DNA of 64,000 bases from Ningiella ruwaisensis (GCF_004798935.1 NZ_RAHT01000003.1:1-64000); one strand, 5' to 3'. Shown: positions 33,387 to 42,527, counted from the stretch's first letter. Program-made: numbers and translations. Notes: generated by a model from the sequence alone, not told the origin.

Positions 33387-33491
33387 AATCCTTTACAAAC
33401 TGAAATTCAATTGAAGTTTAAAAGCAAGATTCACAGCGCCCCCATACCACTTCCTCAGCAGTTGAAGGTCAATAAAATTTAAACAATATAC

Positions 33492-33520
33492 TTGACTTTA
33501 GCCCACGCGATCTCTACTAT
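33492..33520 (+). promoter_or_regulatory. rpmH promoter
   Basis: TTGACT (33492-33497), 17-bp spacer, TACTAT (33515-33520), followed by a GC-rich discriminator (CCGCG) as in stringently controlled translation genes. The start would be near 33527, about 130 nt before rpmH. Confidence 0.75.
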
Positions 33521-33659
33521 TCCGCGTCCGAATTAACCGGTGAGTGCCCCTTTCTTTAATTATTGGTTTTTATTTGTTTGTTGCAAATTATGGTAACTAG
33601 CGCAAATAAACCAATGCAGAAATGTTGCACACACATTATTGATATAATGAGAACAGCTC

Positions 33660-33794
33660 ATGAAAAGAACTTTTCAACCAAGTAACATCAAACGTAAGCG
33701 TTCTCACGGTTTCCGTGCTCGCATGGCTACAAAAAACGGCCGCAAAGTACTAGCAAATCGTAGAGCGAAGGGCAGAAAGCGTTTATCAGCTTAA
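33660..33794 (+). CDS. rpmH: 50S ribosomal protein L34
   Basis: A 44-residue, very basic protein of the large ribosomal subunit. It begins [20 protein letters not shown] and ends in the Arg/Lys-rich GRKRLSA, the near-invariant L34 sequence. Too short for most gene callers at a 60-residue limit. It opens the rpmH-rnpA-yidD-yidC cluster, diverges from dnaA, and has its own strong promoter at 33492-33520. Confidence 0.98.
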   Translation: MKRTFQPSNIKRKRSHGFRARMATKNGRKVLANRRAKGRKRLSA

Positions 33795-33809
33795 TGTTGT
33801 TCTTATATA

Positions 33810-34169
33810 GTGAACAACAAGCCTAACGCTTTTGTACGGGAGTCAAGATTATTGACTCCCCGCCAATTTTCCAAGGTGTTTGAAAACGCCATCCCTGCAG
33901 TATCACCAACGTTCACCCTTCTTGCCAGACACAATGACCTAGAGCGACCTCGCCTTGGTATTACTATCGCGAAGAAAAAAGTTAAACTGGCTGTCCAACG
34001 AAATCGCATCAAACGCTGTATAAGAGAGAGTTTTCGATTACACGCGCACGAAATGCCAAATATTGATATTATTGTGCTCGCAAAACATGGTGCAGATACC
34101 TTAGATAATGCTAGCATCCATCAAGTCCTGTCAAAACTATGGATAAAGTTAAGTAAAAGATGTCGTTAA
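33810..34169 (+). CDS. rnpA: ribonuclease P protein component
   Basis: Protein cofactor of RNase P, which matures tRNA 5' ends. The 119-residue protein has the family core: [13 protein letters not shown] at the start, [31 protein letters not shown] with the RNxxKR signature in the middle, and [11 protein letters not shown] after it. The start is GTG at 33810, 15 bases after rpmH; E. coli rnpA also uses GTG and depends on rpmH translation. It overlaps yidD by 10 bases. Confidence 0.95.
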   Translation: MNNKPNAFVRESRLLTPRQFSKVFENAIPAVSPTFTLLARHNDLERPRLGITIAKKKVKLAVQRNRIKRCIRESFRLHAHEMPNIDIIVLAKHGADTLDNASIHQVLSKLWIKLSKRCR

Positions 34170-34441
34170 TTCAGAATCAAAATAAAGCCAAAAATAGCGA
34201 GGAAAAACCGTCAATGGCGGCCTTACCAGCGCTTGGTCTTATTCGGGTCTATCAACTTTTACTTTCACCATTGTTAGGGCAAAATTGCAGGTTTTTCCCG
34301 TCTTGTTCATGTTATGCTCAGCAAGCCTTGAAAACCCATGGATTAGCAAAGGGAAGCATTCTAGCTATAAAACGCATCAGCAAATGTCATCCAATGCATC
34401 CTGGTGGTATCGATCACGTGCCGCCTAAGCATAAAAATTAA
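34160..34441 (+). CDS. yidD: membrane protein insertion efficiency factor YidD
   Basis: A 93-residue amphipathic protein that sits at the inner membrane and helps YidC-dependent insertion. The conserved [30 protein letters not shown] (about 28-57) with three cysteines, and [13 protein letters not shown] near the end, are diagnostic. The start lies within the end of rnpA, and yidC follows 20 bases after the stop. Confidence 0.95.
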   Translation: MSLIQNQNKAKNSEEKPSMAALPALGLIRVYQLLLSPLLGQNCRFFPSCSCYAQQALKTHGLAKGSILAIKRISKCHPMHPGGIDHVPPKHKN

Positions 34442-34461
34442 AATGTATAAATGAGAGATTT

Positions 34462-36180
34462 ATGGAATCCCAACGAAGTATTCTAATCATCGGCTTTTTA
34501 CTTGTGAGCTTCTTTTTGTTTTTGGAATATCAGGAAGCGAGTAGTCCACAGGCGCAGCAACAAGCCGCTCAAGAAGAAGCTATTGCCAATCAAAGCTTAC
34601 TAGATTTAGATACAATTGTGCGCAACGAACCAGGCAGTGAACTTAGCAATGGCGCACCTTCAAATTTAAGTACTGCAACAGGCGCAAGCGATGTACCTAC
34701 AGATATTGAAGAAAGTGAAGCGACTCCTATAGCAGAGACCTTAACTAACACTTCCCGTTTTGTTGATGTTCGCACTGATACGCTACACGTCAAAATTGAT
34801 TTGCAAGGCGGTGACGTTGTGCAGGCGGACTTAATTCAATATCCAGTGACACAAGGCGCTGATGATTCCTATGAATTACTTAGCCCACGAAACGCCACTT
34901 TGTACATTGCACAAAGTGGACTTGCGGGTACTAACGGTATTGATAACGCACAAGGAAGGGCTATATATCAATCTCCTAGTGATGCATATGTAATGCAAGG
35001 ACAAGACACACTTCGTGTTCCTCTTATCTATACCAACGCTGATGGTCTTAAAGTCACCAAAACCTTTGTGTTTGAAAGTGATAGCCATACCGTACAGGTC
35101 GTTTATGACATTGAGAATAATACCTCTACACCTCTTCAGATGCGTCAGTATGCACAATTAAAGCAAACGCTAAATGACCAATCCAGTGGTAGCATGTTTA
35201 TGCCAACCTTTAGAGGTGCAGCGTACTCGACACAAGACGAGCGATACGAAAAGCTTCCCTTTGACGATATGGAAGATGGTTTGCGTGTCGCAACGCTTGG
35301 TGGTTGGGTAGGCATGCTCGAACATTATTTCGTGTCTGCCTGGGTTCCACCTCAAGAAGAGACTAATACCATACGCGCTCGTCTTTCAGGCAACAATGCG
35401 ATTATCGAATTTATTGGTGAAAATAAGCTTATTAACGCCGGTGAAACACAGCAAATCAGCACGCACTTGTATGCTGGCCCTAAAGATCAAGCTGTATTGG
35501 CAGAGCTTGCACGTGGTTTGGACCTTACCGTTGATTATGGCTTTTTATGGTGGTTAGCTCAGCCATTGTTTGACTTGCTTAAGTTGATACAGTCTTTTGT
35601 TATTAACTGGGGTCTTGCCATTATTATCATTACCTTAATTGTTAAAGGCGCCATGTATTGGTTAACGAAAAAACAATACGAATCAATGGCAAAAATGCGA
35701 AACCTTGCTCCCAAAATGCAGCAACTCAAAGACCGCTATGGCGATGACAGACAAAAAATGTCTCAAGCCATGATGGAAATGTATAAAAAAGAAAAAGTAA
35801 ATCCGATGGGTGGCTGTTTCCCGCTTCTTCTGCAAATGCCTATTTTCTTAGCCTTATATTGGGTACTACTAGAGAGTGTTGAATTACGTCATGCAGGATT
35901 TGTACTTTGGATTACAGACTTATCGGTGCCCGATCCATACTTCGTTCTGCCAATACTAACTGGTGCGAGTATGTATTTGTTACAAAAGCTACAACCGATG
36001 ACGATACAAGATCCATTGCAGCAGAAATTACTGCAGTATATGCCCGTCGCGATGAGTATCTTTTTCTTCTTCTTCCCGGCAGGACTGGTTCTTTACTGGT
36101 TAGTGAGTAACTTGGTAACGCTTGTCCAGGCGAAAATGATTTATGCATCGATGGAAAAGCGTGGAATCAAATCCAGATAG
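34462..36180 (+). CDS. yidC: membrane protein insertase YidC
   Basis: Inserts and folds inner-membrane proteins alone or with SecYEG. The 572-residue protein has an N-terminal membrane anchor (about 6-22), a low-complexity Gln/Glu/Ala/Ser linker, the large periplasmic beta-supersandwich domain (about 95-335) and the conserved five-helix insertase core (about 350-560), which carries NPMGGCFPLLLQMPIFLALYWVL and FFFPAGLVLYWLVSNL. It matches the gram-negative YidC length. Followed by a strong terminator, so rpmH-rnpA-yidD-yidC is one unit. Confidence 0.97.
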   Translation: MESQRSILIIGFLLVSFFLFLEYQEASSPQAQQQAAQEEAIANQSLLDLDTIVRNEPGSELSNGAPSNLSTATGASDVPTDIEESEATPIAETLTNTSRFVDVRTDTLHVKIDLQGGDVVQADLIQYPVTQGADDSYELLSPRNATLYIAQSGLAGTNGIDNAQGRAIYQSPSDAYVMQGQDTLRVPLIYTNADGLKVTKTFVFESDSHTVQVVYDIENNTSTPLQMRQYAQLKQTLNDQSSGSMFMPTFRGAAYSTQDERYEKLPFDDMEDGLRVATLGGWVGMLEHYFVSAWVPPQEETNTIRARLSGNNAIIEFIGENKLINAGETQQISTHLYAGPKDQAVLAELARGLDLTVDYGFLWWLAQPLFDLLKLIQSFVINWGLAIIIITLIVKGAMYWLTKKQYESMAKMRNLAPKMQQLKDRYGDDRQKMSQAMMEMYKKEKVNPMGGCFPLLLQMPIFLALYWVLLESVELRHAGFVLWITDLSVPDPYFVLPILTGASMYLLQKLQPMTIQDPLQQKLLQYMPVAMSIFFFFFPAGLVLYWLVSNLVTLVQAKMIYASMEKRGIKSR

Positions 36181-36202
36181 ACTTTAATTAAATGCAAGCT
36201 TC

Positions 36203-36228
36203 ACGCCCGCGCTTATGCGGGCGTTTTT
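36203..36228 (+). terminator. rho-independent terminator after yidC
   Basis: A perfect 8-bp GC-rich stem (36203-36210 with 36217-36224), 6-nt loop, then TTTT. A textbook terminator for the rpmH-yidC operon. Confidence 0.93.
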
Positions 36229-36376
36229 ATTTCTGTCATTTTAAATTATTTGGCGTGTCACACATTTAACGATTGTCTGATAAACTAAGCGCTTAAAAGA
36301 ATATGCGATAACTTGTCAAACTAACCGTGAAATATCGCCCATTCACATCACAAAAATATACAAAGAAGGACAGCCT

Positions 36377-36859
36377 ATGCCCTCATTCGACGTTGTATCT
36401 GAACTGAATAATGTTGACGTAAAACACGCAGTCGATAACGCTAATCGTGAGCTATCGACGCGATTTGACTTCAGGGGCGTAGAAGCCTCCTTTGAGTTTA
36501 AAGATGATAATGTCATCATGACGGCCGAAGGTGACTTTCAGCTTCAGCAGCTTCAGGACATGTTACGTAACTCCTGTGCAAAACGAAACGTTGATACCCG
36601 TGCCATGCAGGTAAAAGATATTCAGCGCTCCGGTAAAATGCATAAGCAAACCATAGAATTTAAACAAGGCATCGATCAGGAACTGGCAAAACGCTTGGTC
36701 AAATTGATAAAAGACAAAAAGCTTAAAGTTCAGACCTCCATACAAGGTGATAAGCTCAGGGTAACCGGTAAAAAGCGAGATGATTTGCAAGCCGTGATGG
36801 CAATGCTTAAAGCAGAAGATTTACCGCAACCCCTGCAATTTAACAATTTTAGAGATTAA
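36377..36859 (+). CDS. yajQ: YajQ family nucleotide-binding protein (DUF520)
   Basis: A 160-residue cytosolic protein of two ferredoxin-like domains. The family start [33 protein letters not shown] is clear, as is the end [16 protein letters not shown]. Xanthomonas members bind cyclic di-GMP; whether this one does is not known. It has its own 148-bp upstream region after the yidC terminator and lies directly before mnmE (one-base gap from its stop), an uncommon pairing. Confidence 0.95.
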   Translation: MPSFDVVSELNNVDVKHAVDNANRELSTRFDFRGVEASFEFKDDNVIMTAEGDFQLQQLQDMLRNSCAKRNVDTRAMQVKDIQRSGKMHKQTIEFKQGIDQELAKRLVKLIKDKKLKVQTSIQGDKLRVTGKKRDDLQAVMAMLKAEDLPQPLQFNNFRD

Positions 36860-36860
36860 T

Positions 36861-38237
36861 TTGGTGACCTATTCTCTAACGCAAGACACTATCGTCGCAC
36901 AGGCGAGCGCTCCAGGGCGAGCGAGTGTCGGGATTGTGCGAGTGTCTGGCCCAAAGGTCAAAGTTGTTGCAGAAAAAATTCTAAAACAGTGTCCACAACC
37001 ACGAGTTGCCAGCTACCTGCCCTTTTATGACAAAAACGGCGAAGTCATTGACCAGGGTATCGCCCTATATTTTGAAAATCCACACTCCTTTACCGGCGAA
37101 GATGTACTTGAGTTGCAAGGGCACGGTGGGCAAGTCGTAATGGAGATGCTGTTAGAAGCCTGTTTAGCGACTAATGTTGTACGTTTGGCTCGACCGGGTG
37201 AATTTAGTGAGCAAGCGTTTTTAAACGATAAAATGGATTTAACACAGGCAGAAGCCATTGCCGATTTAATTGAGGCTTCTTCTCGACAGGCTGCAAAAAG
37301 CGCGTTAAAAAGCTTGCAAGGAGCCTTTTCTGATGCCATTCGCCAGCTTGTTGAAGAAGTTATTCATCTTAGGATGTACGTTGAGGCCGCCATTGATTTT
37401 CCAGAAGAAGAAATCGATTTTTTGTCCGATGGCAAGGTACAGCATTATCTGGCGAACATTGTTGATAAATTAGAGCAAGTAAAAAAGCAAGCCAAACAAG
37501 GCACCTTGCTACGTGACGGCATGCAAGTCGTCATTGTTGGCCGCCCAAATGCCGGAAAATCGAGTTTATTAAATGCACTTTCAGGTAAGGAATCGGCTAT
37601 TGTCACTGACATTGCCGGAACCACGCGAGATGTATTAAAAGAGCATATTCACATAGACGGAATGCCATTACACATTATTGATACTGCGGGTTTGAGAGAC
37701 AGTACAGATAAGGTTGAACAAATCGGTATTGAGCGCGCATGGCAAGCAATTCATCAAGCAGATCGCGTCTTGTTTTTGGTCGACGCACAAACCACTGATG
37801 CAGATCAAGTACAGGATATATGGCCAGAGTTTTACGAACAGTTACCACAAGGTATTGGACTAAGTGTTGTACGAAACAAATGTGACTTAACGGGTGAAAA
37901 GACGGGTATTGATGAGTCATTTTCTCACCCCGTTATCCGAATATCGGCTAAATCGGGAGACGGGCTTCGCCCCTTAAAAGATCATCTGAAAGCCTGCATG
38001 GGCTTTGAACAGGCAGGTGAAGACCAAATCATCGCGCGACAGCGTCATATCAACGCTTTAGCAAATGCTGATACGCATATTTATCAGGGCAAAGCGCAAT
38101 TGGAATCCCAGATGGCTGGTGAATTACTAGCGGAAGAACTGCGTATCGCACAACACTATTTAAATGAAATCACCGGTGAATTTACCTCAGACGACTTACT
38201 CGGTAAAATATTTTCATCGTTTTGTATAGGTAAATAA
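36861..38237 (+). CDS. mnmE: tRNA modification GTPase MnmE (TrmE)
   Basis: With MnmG installs the carboxymethylaminomethyl group on U34 of several tRNAs. The 458-residue protein has the N-terminal formyl-folate-binding domain ([22 protein letters not shown]), the helical domain, the inserted G domain ([25 protein letters not shown]) and the C-terminal CIGK whose cysteine is essential. The start is TTG at 36861 or GTG at 36864; both fit the ribosome binding site AGAG at 36851-36854. Its partner mnmG lies 4.6 kb away on the same strand. Confidence 0.96.
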   Translation: MVTYSLTQDTIVAQASAPGRASVGIVRVSGPKVKVVAEKILKQCPQPRVASYLPFYDKNGEVIDQGIALYFENPHSFTGEDVLELQGHGGQVVMEMLLEACLATNVVRLARPGEFSEQAFLNDKMDLTQAEAIADLIEASSRQAAKSALKSLQGAFSDAIRQLVEEVIHLRMYVEAAIDFPEEEIDFLSDGKVQHYLANIVDKLEQVKKQAKQGTLLRDGMQVVIVGRPNAGKSSLLNALSGKESAIVTDIAGTTRDVLKEHIHIDGMPLHIIDTAGLRDSTDKVEQIGIERAWQAIHQADRVLFLVDAQTTDADQVQDIWPEFYEQLPQGIGLSVVRNKCDLTGEKTGIDESFSHPVIRISAKSGDGLRPLKDHLKACMGFEQAGEDQIIARQRHINALANADTHIYQGKAQLESQMAGELLAEELRIAQHYLNEITGEFTSDDLLGKIFSSFCIGK

Positions 38238-38257
38238 GGCAATAGTTAAGGAAGCGC

Positions 38258-38689
38258 ATGAAATTTGAAATCGTTGTTGGCTCAATGCTAGGCGCAAGTG
38301 AATACGTTGCCGAAGCCCTTGAACAAGCCCTTCTTGAAAAGGGCCATCAAGTAAAGGTTCATCTGCAACCTGTATTAAAAGAAGTCGACTTTTCGTCTAT
38401 CATCATTGTTGTGACTTCCACGCATGGCGCTGGCGACTTGCCAGATAATATCCAGACATTTGAAGAGGAACTGGCGCAACAGCAGCTAACCGATACAAAA
38501 TTTATTGTGCTTGGTTTAGGTGACACTAGTTACGATACCTTCTGCCAAGGTGCGATTACAATGGAAGAAACTTTTCTGGAAACCGGAGCAACTTTGGTTC
38601 ACCCTCCCGCGCACATAGACGTGCTTCACCATCCGGTACCTGAAGATGAAGCCCTCATTTATCTAGAAGAAGTATTAGGTAAGCTGTGA
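38258..38689 (+). CDS. mioC: flavodoxin-like protein MioC
   Basis: A 143-residue flavodoxin-like FMN protein; E. coli MioC supports biotin synthase. The phosphate-loop region is GSMLGASEYVA (about 7-17, in place of the usual SxTGxTE), with TSTHGAGDLPDN (about 53-64) and GLGDTSYDTFCQGA (about 87-100) lining the flavin. In E. coli mioC transcription runs into oriC; here three genes separate it from the origin. Its stop overlaps the next start (GTGA), coupling it to the DnaT-like gene. Confidence 0.93.
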   Translation: MKFEIVVGSMLGASEYVAEALEQALLEKGHQVKVHLQPVLKEVDFSSIIIVVTSTHGAGDLPDNIQTFEEELAQQQLTDTKFIVLGLGDTSYDTFCQGAITMEETFLETGATLVHPPAHIDVLHHPVPEDEALIYLEEVLGKL

Positions 38690-39402
38690 ACGACCTTGAA
38701 TTAAGCGCCTTACAACAAGCCATCTCTAATGAGGCGCGGGTGTTGTATTGTTTGTATTTGCGTCCCCAGGTGTCGACAACCGATTCAGTGTTGATCAATA
38801 ATCGAGATATACTGGATTTGCTCAATGCGCATAGCGAATCTATTAAATTAGGCCGTCAAATTAGTGCCTTATTCAAACAGCTTTATCACGTTGGGCTCAT
38901 TCGGTTTATCGATGACGCAGGTCAATTGAAAGAAGACATCAGTTTCGATAAAAGCCTGAATCATCATATTGTGAAACTTCCTCTGATACAGCTAAGTGAA
39001 ACCCATAATCATTTAAAAGAAAAAACCCTTGCGGGCACCGATGTCAAAGACGCAAACACGGACAATTTAAACCATCTTCATCAACAACACGAAAAGATGC
39101 ATATACAATGGCGACCAGATGAAGCGCTGTTTACCCAAATTTGTCAATTAGTAGGTTTGATAGACATGGCTTTTGATGCGGATGAGATAGGTGAATTTAT
39201 CGCATACTGGATGGGTAGACCCGAAAATAAACACACGCATTATCAATGGACACAAAAATTTGTGATACATTTGAAGCATCGGCGCATTAAGCAACCTTCG
39301 CGCACTGAGCAACACAAAGTAGGACATCAATGGGTAGAGCCAAAAGCCGGCATAAGCTTTGATGAAAACGTAAAAAAACTAGTAAGCAAATATAGCGGAT
39401 AA
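38686..39402 (+). CDS. DnaT-like primosomal protein (DnaT C-terminal domain)
   Basis: A 238-residue protein. The C-terminal half (about 140-205) resembles the DnaT single-strand DNA-binding domain: a W-x-PD opening (WRPDEALF), then QLVGLIDMAFDADEIGEFIAYWMGRPENKHTHYQWTQKFVIHLK-type sequence, whose EIGEFIAYW and QWTQKF parts match E. coli DnaT ELASFIAYW and QWQQKL. The N-terminal half (about 1-110) looks like a winged-helix DNA-binding fold instead of the E. coli DnaT trimerisation domain. Start GTG at 38686. With the DnaC-like gene seven bases downstream it forms a dnaTC-type pair, so a role in DnaB loading is inferred. Confidence 0.75.
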   Translation: MNDLELSALQQAISNEARVLYCLYLRPQVSTTDSVLINNRDILDLLNAHSESIKLGRQISALFKQLYHVGLIRFIDDAGQLKEDISFDKSLNHHIVKLPLIQLSETHNHLKEKTLAGTDVKDANTDNLNHLHQQHEKMHIQWRPDEALFTQICQLVGLIDMAFDADEIGEFIAYWMGRPENKHTHYQWTQKFVIHLKHRRIKQPSRTEQHKVGHQWVEPKAGISFDENVKKLVSKYSG

Positions 39403-39409
39403 AAAGTGC

Positions 39410-40240
39410 ATGAAAAGCTTTCAAGACAGACTTGCCGATATCGGACGAGCGCTTGGTAAAGATGTAGACAAACTGACCGAAAATGCTGCGCCTTTTGACT
39501 ATAAAAAACAGCGGGCGATGTACGATGCGCTTGCCAATGAAGAAGTCGCCAGATTACAGCAGCAAAGTAAACAAAAGCGAATTGAAGCGCTTTACGGTCA
39601 GTCAGAATTGAATCCACATTGGACATTTGATTCACTAAAAGAAGATGCACCCGATGTTATTGAGGCAGTCAGCATTGCTCGCTCGTTCATCGCGGCACAT
39701 CAAGATCCGGATTGGCGTCACAGCAACGCGCATATGATGATTTTTTATGGTGATTACGGTCGGGGCAAATCGCATATCGCGGGCGCGATTGCACACCAGC
39801 TTATTCGACAATATGAAATTACGGTGTTATATCGTCAGTTGCAAACACTCCTGGAAATGCGATTTTTCTCGTATGACTATCAAGCTGACGACAAAGCTTC
39901 ACAGCAATTTAGAGAAATTAATAAACAACTTCATGATGTTGATTTACTCATATTAGATGAAGTTTGTGTCAATGAAACGGTGCTTAAAAAAAGCGCCCAA
40001 AGTTATCTGGGCAATTTATTGCGACAGCGAGCAGCCACAAACAAAAACTGTATATTGATCACCAATCACAACCTTTCAGAATTAGAATCAGCTTTAGGCC
40101 GTTATTGTTTTGAATCTATTAAAGAATACGAAACTTACAAGGTGCACTTTCAAGGCCCAAGTCGTCGCCACGCGGTCGCCTCAGAAGAAGCAGAAACGTC
40201 CAATCAAAGTCATACTGGCTATCGTCCCAACGCATTTTAG
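39410..40240 (+). CDS. DnaC-like AAA+ helicase loader
   Basis: A 276-residue protein of the DnaC/DnaI group. The N-terminal region (about 1-95) is helical and charged, as in the DnaB-binding part of loaders. The AAA+ part has Walker A GDYGRGKSH (about 114-122), Walker B VDLLILDE (about 181-188) and the sensor I asparagine in ILITNHNLSEL (about 216-226). E. coli DnaC (245 residues) has the same layout. It follows the DnaT-like gene and ends at a terminator. Having this loader pair next to mioC and the origin supports a function in initiation or fork restart. Confidence 0.85.
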   Translation: MKSFQDRLADIGRALGKDVDKLTENAAPFDYKKQRAMYDALANEEVARLQQQSKQKRIEALYGQSELNPHWTFDSLKEDAPDVIEAVSIARSFIAAHQDPDWRHSNAHMMIFYGDYGRGKSHIAGAIAHQLIRQYEITVLYRQLQTLLEMRFFSYDYQADDKASQQFREINKQLHDVDLLILDEVCVNETVLKKSAQSYLGNLLRQRAATNKNCILITNHNLSELESALGRYCFESIKEYETYKVHFQGPSRRHAVASEEAETSNQSHTGYRPNAF

Positions 40241-40241
40241 T

Positions 40242-40274
40242 CAGGTTAACGCTTAGCCTTAACCTGCAATTTTT
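40242..40274 (+). terminator. terminator after the DnaC-like gene
   Basis: An 8-bp perfect stem (40242-40249 with 40259-40266), 9-nt loop, then CAATTTTTC. It ends the mioC-dnaT-dnaC unit and separates it from the GH9 gene. Confidence 0.7.
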
Positions 40275-40570
40275 CATTCATATTTTTCACTTCTTTATAA
40301 CAATTTTTTACAAAATAGTAACAAGCCGATCTTTTAGCTTGTCAGGATAAATTCCTTTGGTTAACGTCTAGGTTAACGTTTATAAAACAATAATAAATTC
40401 AACTATAAACGTCCGTTCGAGTTTTTACATCTATTCTTAAACACTATCAAAATACCTCTCGCATCAAACGTTATTAGCAATAGCCTTCCTGTTGCATTAG
40501 CGATTAAGAATAGTGCGGTTTGTAGCAGTTAACTCACTTCAACATACTTAACCTTTGAATGAGAGTACCA
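40275..40570. other. upstream region of the GH9 gene, with tandem GGTTAACGT
   Basis: An AT-rich gap of nearly 300 bp. Two direct copies of GGTTAACGT lie at 40359-40367 and 40371-40379, 12 bp apart, each with the symmetric core GTTAAC. A 6-bp hairpin lies at 40321-40342. No convincing -35/-10 pair is visible. The repeats may be a regulator's operator for the glycosidase; this is inferred. Confidence 0.45.
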
Positions 40571-42415
40571 ATGAAATATTTACACTATCTGAACGTCATC
40601 ATTTTACTCATGTTTTTATGCGCGAATGCTTTTGCTGAGACCGTTCGCTTAAAAGAAAACTGGGGCAATCGTTACTTAAGTGCAACAAGCAAAGAGCCAT
40701 GGGAGCTAGTTAAAGCTGCCAATCTCAACAGCGCATGGGACAGTCAAAAATGGGAAGAAGAGGCGCTTGGTAATAATGTTTATCGTTACAAAAACAAATG
40801 GTCTGGTCATTACCTGACTTCGACATCTACCGATGCTGCCAGCGATATCAAAACAGCACCACTTAATAGTACATGGGATAGTCAAAAGTGGAAGCGCATC
40901 AACGCTGGCAACGGCCAATTCAGATTGCAAAACATTTGGACTGGAAAATACTTGAATAATACTGCCAATGCCAACTGGTCTAACGTTGAGCAAAACAATC
41001 TTAACAATAGTTGGGGGAGTATGAAGTGGACGCGTTCTGTTGTTGGTAGCACCAACAATGAGGGTAATCCAAAAGAACAAAGATCAACGCATAACTACGG
41101 ACATGCCTTACAACTAACGCCTTTATTTTTTGCTGCCAATCAAATGGGCAATCTCACAGATACACGCCTTCCCTGGCGCAGTAATACAAACACCGATGGA
41201 CAATATTCGGGTGGTTGGGGAGATGCAGGAGACAATATTTTGTTTGGAAAGGCCCAATTTTCAGCTATTGCATCAATGTGCGTAACTGCTTATATATTTA
41301 AAGATGAACTTCAAGAATTAGGCCAATTTGATGAGCTTCAGCTACAAGCCAAACATGGTATCGATTTTTTATTAAAAGCACACGAACGTGACAGTAATGG
41401 CGACACTAAAAGCCTGGTTGTACAGCTAAGTGACAGCGCTACTGATCATCACAGATGGCTAACCCTGGAACAAACTACCCATTGGCGACCGGTCTACAAA
41501 ATTGATAAAAATAATCACGGTAGTGATTATGCCGCACTTGCAGCCGCTGCAATGGGATTTTGTTCAAAAGTACTCGGCGGCACTTATCCTGACACCCTAA
41601 AAAATCAAGCTCAAAAGCTACTGACTTTTGCCAAACAGAATCGCGGTTTAGGCGAAAATAACGGAGTCGTTACGGTTTATAAAAATAGCAACGGTGATGA
41701 AGATGAAATGGCATTAGGTGCTTTAGGCGTGTATCTGGCCACCGGAAACACCTCACATCGCGACTATGCCAATACCATTATGGATGACAGCTATTTAAGC
41801 ATGTGGGCAGGTGGCTTTGAACATCAGGAACAATTGGTGTCAACACTTCTAGCTATTTGGGGAAACTATCCGGATCGCGACGCCCAAATACGAACCTATT
41901 TTGATACATGGAAAGACGTAGGTGCAGATCTCAAACGCACAGCAGGTGGATATGTATTGCATGACAGCAATAACTGGGGTTCCAGTGGCAGTGTGGCACC
42001 TGCGTTAATGAATATGGCGATTTACGCAAAGGCAAAAAACACTAATCGCTGGGATGCCCATATCAAATCACAAATTGATTATTTGCTGGGCTCCAATCCC
42101 GTCAATATGCCCTATCTTTGTGGCTTTAACACCAATAGCAACTGTACGCAAATTCATCATCGAGGCGCCAGTGGCGGTGCTAACTTTAGCGGGGTAAATG
42201 AAAATATGCTTTGGGGCGCCTTGTTAGGGGGAGTAACAGAAAATGATTATGACTTTGTAGATGATCAACAGAACTGGACAGGTAACGAGCCGACGGTTCA
42301 TTACAACGCCAGCATACAAGCTCCATTAATCTACATGTATAAAAAACATGGTGGCAGACCACTTAGTAATTCTGCTTTACAAACTAAGCTAAATAACTGG
42401 AATGGTTTTGACTAA
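40571..42415 (+). CDS. secreted GH9 family glycosidase (endoglucanase-like) with N-terminal beta-trefoil repeats
   Basis: About 614 residues. Signal peptide MKYLHYLNVIILLMFLCANAFA; the ATG at 40571 is preferred over 40559 because GAGAG precedes it. Residues about 22-160 are three similar units (V/Y/F-R-x-K/Q-x-x-W-x-x-x-YL ... LNSxWxSxKW), a ricin-type beta-trefoil probably binding sugar. The rest is a (alpha/alpha)6 GH9 domain: GGWGDAGDN with catalytic Asp about 218 and 221, HHRGASGG near 537, and NWTGNEPTVHYNA with the acid Glu about 573. GH9 enzymes cut beta-1,4-glucans; the exact substrate is unknown. Its location beside oriC is unusual. Confidence 0.88.
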   Translation: MKYLHYLNVIILLMFLCANAFAETVRLKENWGNRYLSATSKEPWELVKAANLNSAWDSQKWEEEALGNNVYRYKNKWSGHYLTSTSTDAASDIKTAPLNSTWDSQKWKRINAGNGQFRLQNIWTGKYLNNTANANWSNVEQNNLNNSWGSMKWTRSVVGSTNNEGNPKEQRSTHNYGHALQLTPLFFAANQMGNLTDTRLPWRSNTNTDGQYSGGWGDAGDNILFGKAQFSAIASMCVTAYIFKDELQELGQFDELQLQAKHGIDFLLKAHERDSNGDTKSLVVQLSDSATDHHRWLTLEQTTHWRPVYKIDKNNHGSDYAALAAAAMGFCSKVLGGTYPDTLKNQAQKLLTFAKQNRGLGENNGVVTVYKNSNGDEDEMALGALGVYLATGNTSHRDYANTIMDDSYLSMWAGGFEHQEQLVSTLLAIWGNYPDRDAQIRTYFDTWKDVGADLKRTAGGYVLHDSNNWGSSGSVAPALMNMAIYAKAKNTNRWDAHIKSQIDYLLGSNPVNMPYLCGFNTNSNCTQIHHRGASGGANFSGVNENMLWGALLGGVTENDYDFVDDQQNWTGNEPTVHYNASIQAPLIYMYKKHGGRPLSNSALQTKLNNWNGFD

Positions 42416-42445
42416 ATTAAACACAGTTTACGAATAAGTCGATTT

Positions 42446-42482
42446 TCACAGCCTTGTGGATAAGTTGAGTACAAGGCTGTGA
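42446..42482. repeat. 12-bp perfect inverted repeat enclosing a DnaA box
   Basis: TCACAGCCTTGT (42446-42457) pairs with ACAAGGCTGTGA (42471-42482) around a 13-nt loop. The DnaA box 42455-42463 straddles arm and loop. There is no T run, so it is not a simple terminator for the GH9 gene. Confidence 0.7.
42455..42463 (-). promoter_or_regulatory. DnaA box (perfect)
   Basis: TGTGGATAA, the consensus on the minus strand, at the GH9-gene edge of the putative oriC, where the far-end R4 box lies in E. coli. Confidence 0.8.
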
Positions 42483-42527
42483 TCAACGCAATAACAACTA
42501 TTGGATGAAAATTCTTGTTTTTTCAGC

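Larger units (their letters stand above)
33078..33659. other. dnaA-rpmH divergent intergenic region with DnaA-box cluster (second possible origin module)
   Basis: A 582-bp gene-free region from which transcription diverges. It holds two perfect DnaA boxes (33142, 33348), two near matches (33271-33279 TTATTCATA, 33378), an AT-rich tract (33211-33240), the rpmH promoter and a 10-bp inverted repeat (33237-33246 with 33329-33338). Many bacteria have their origin here; in E. coli and Vibrio it lies by mnmG instead, and this chromosome also has an mnmG-side cluster. Confidence 0.6.
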
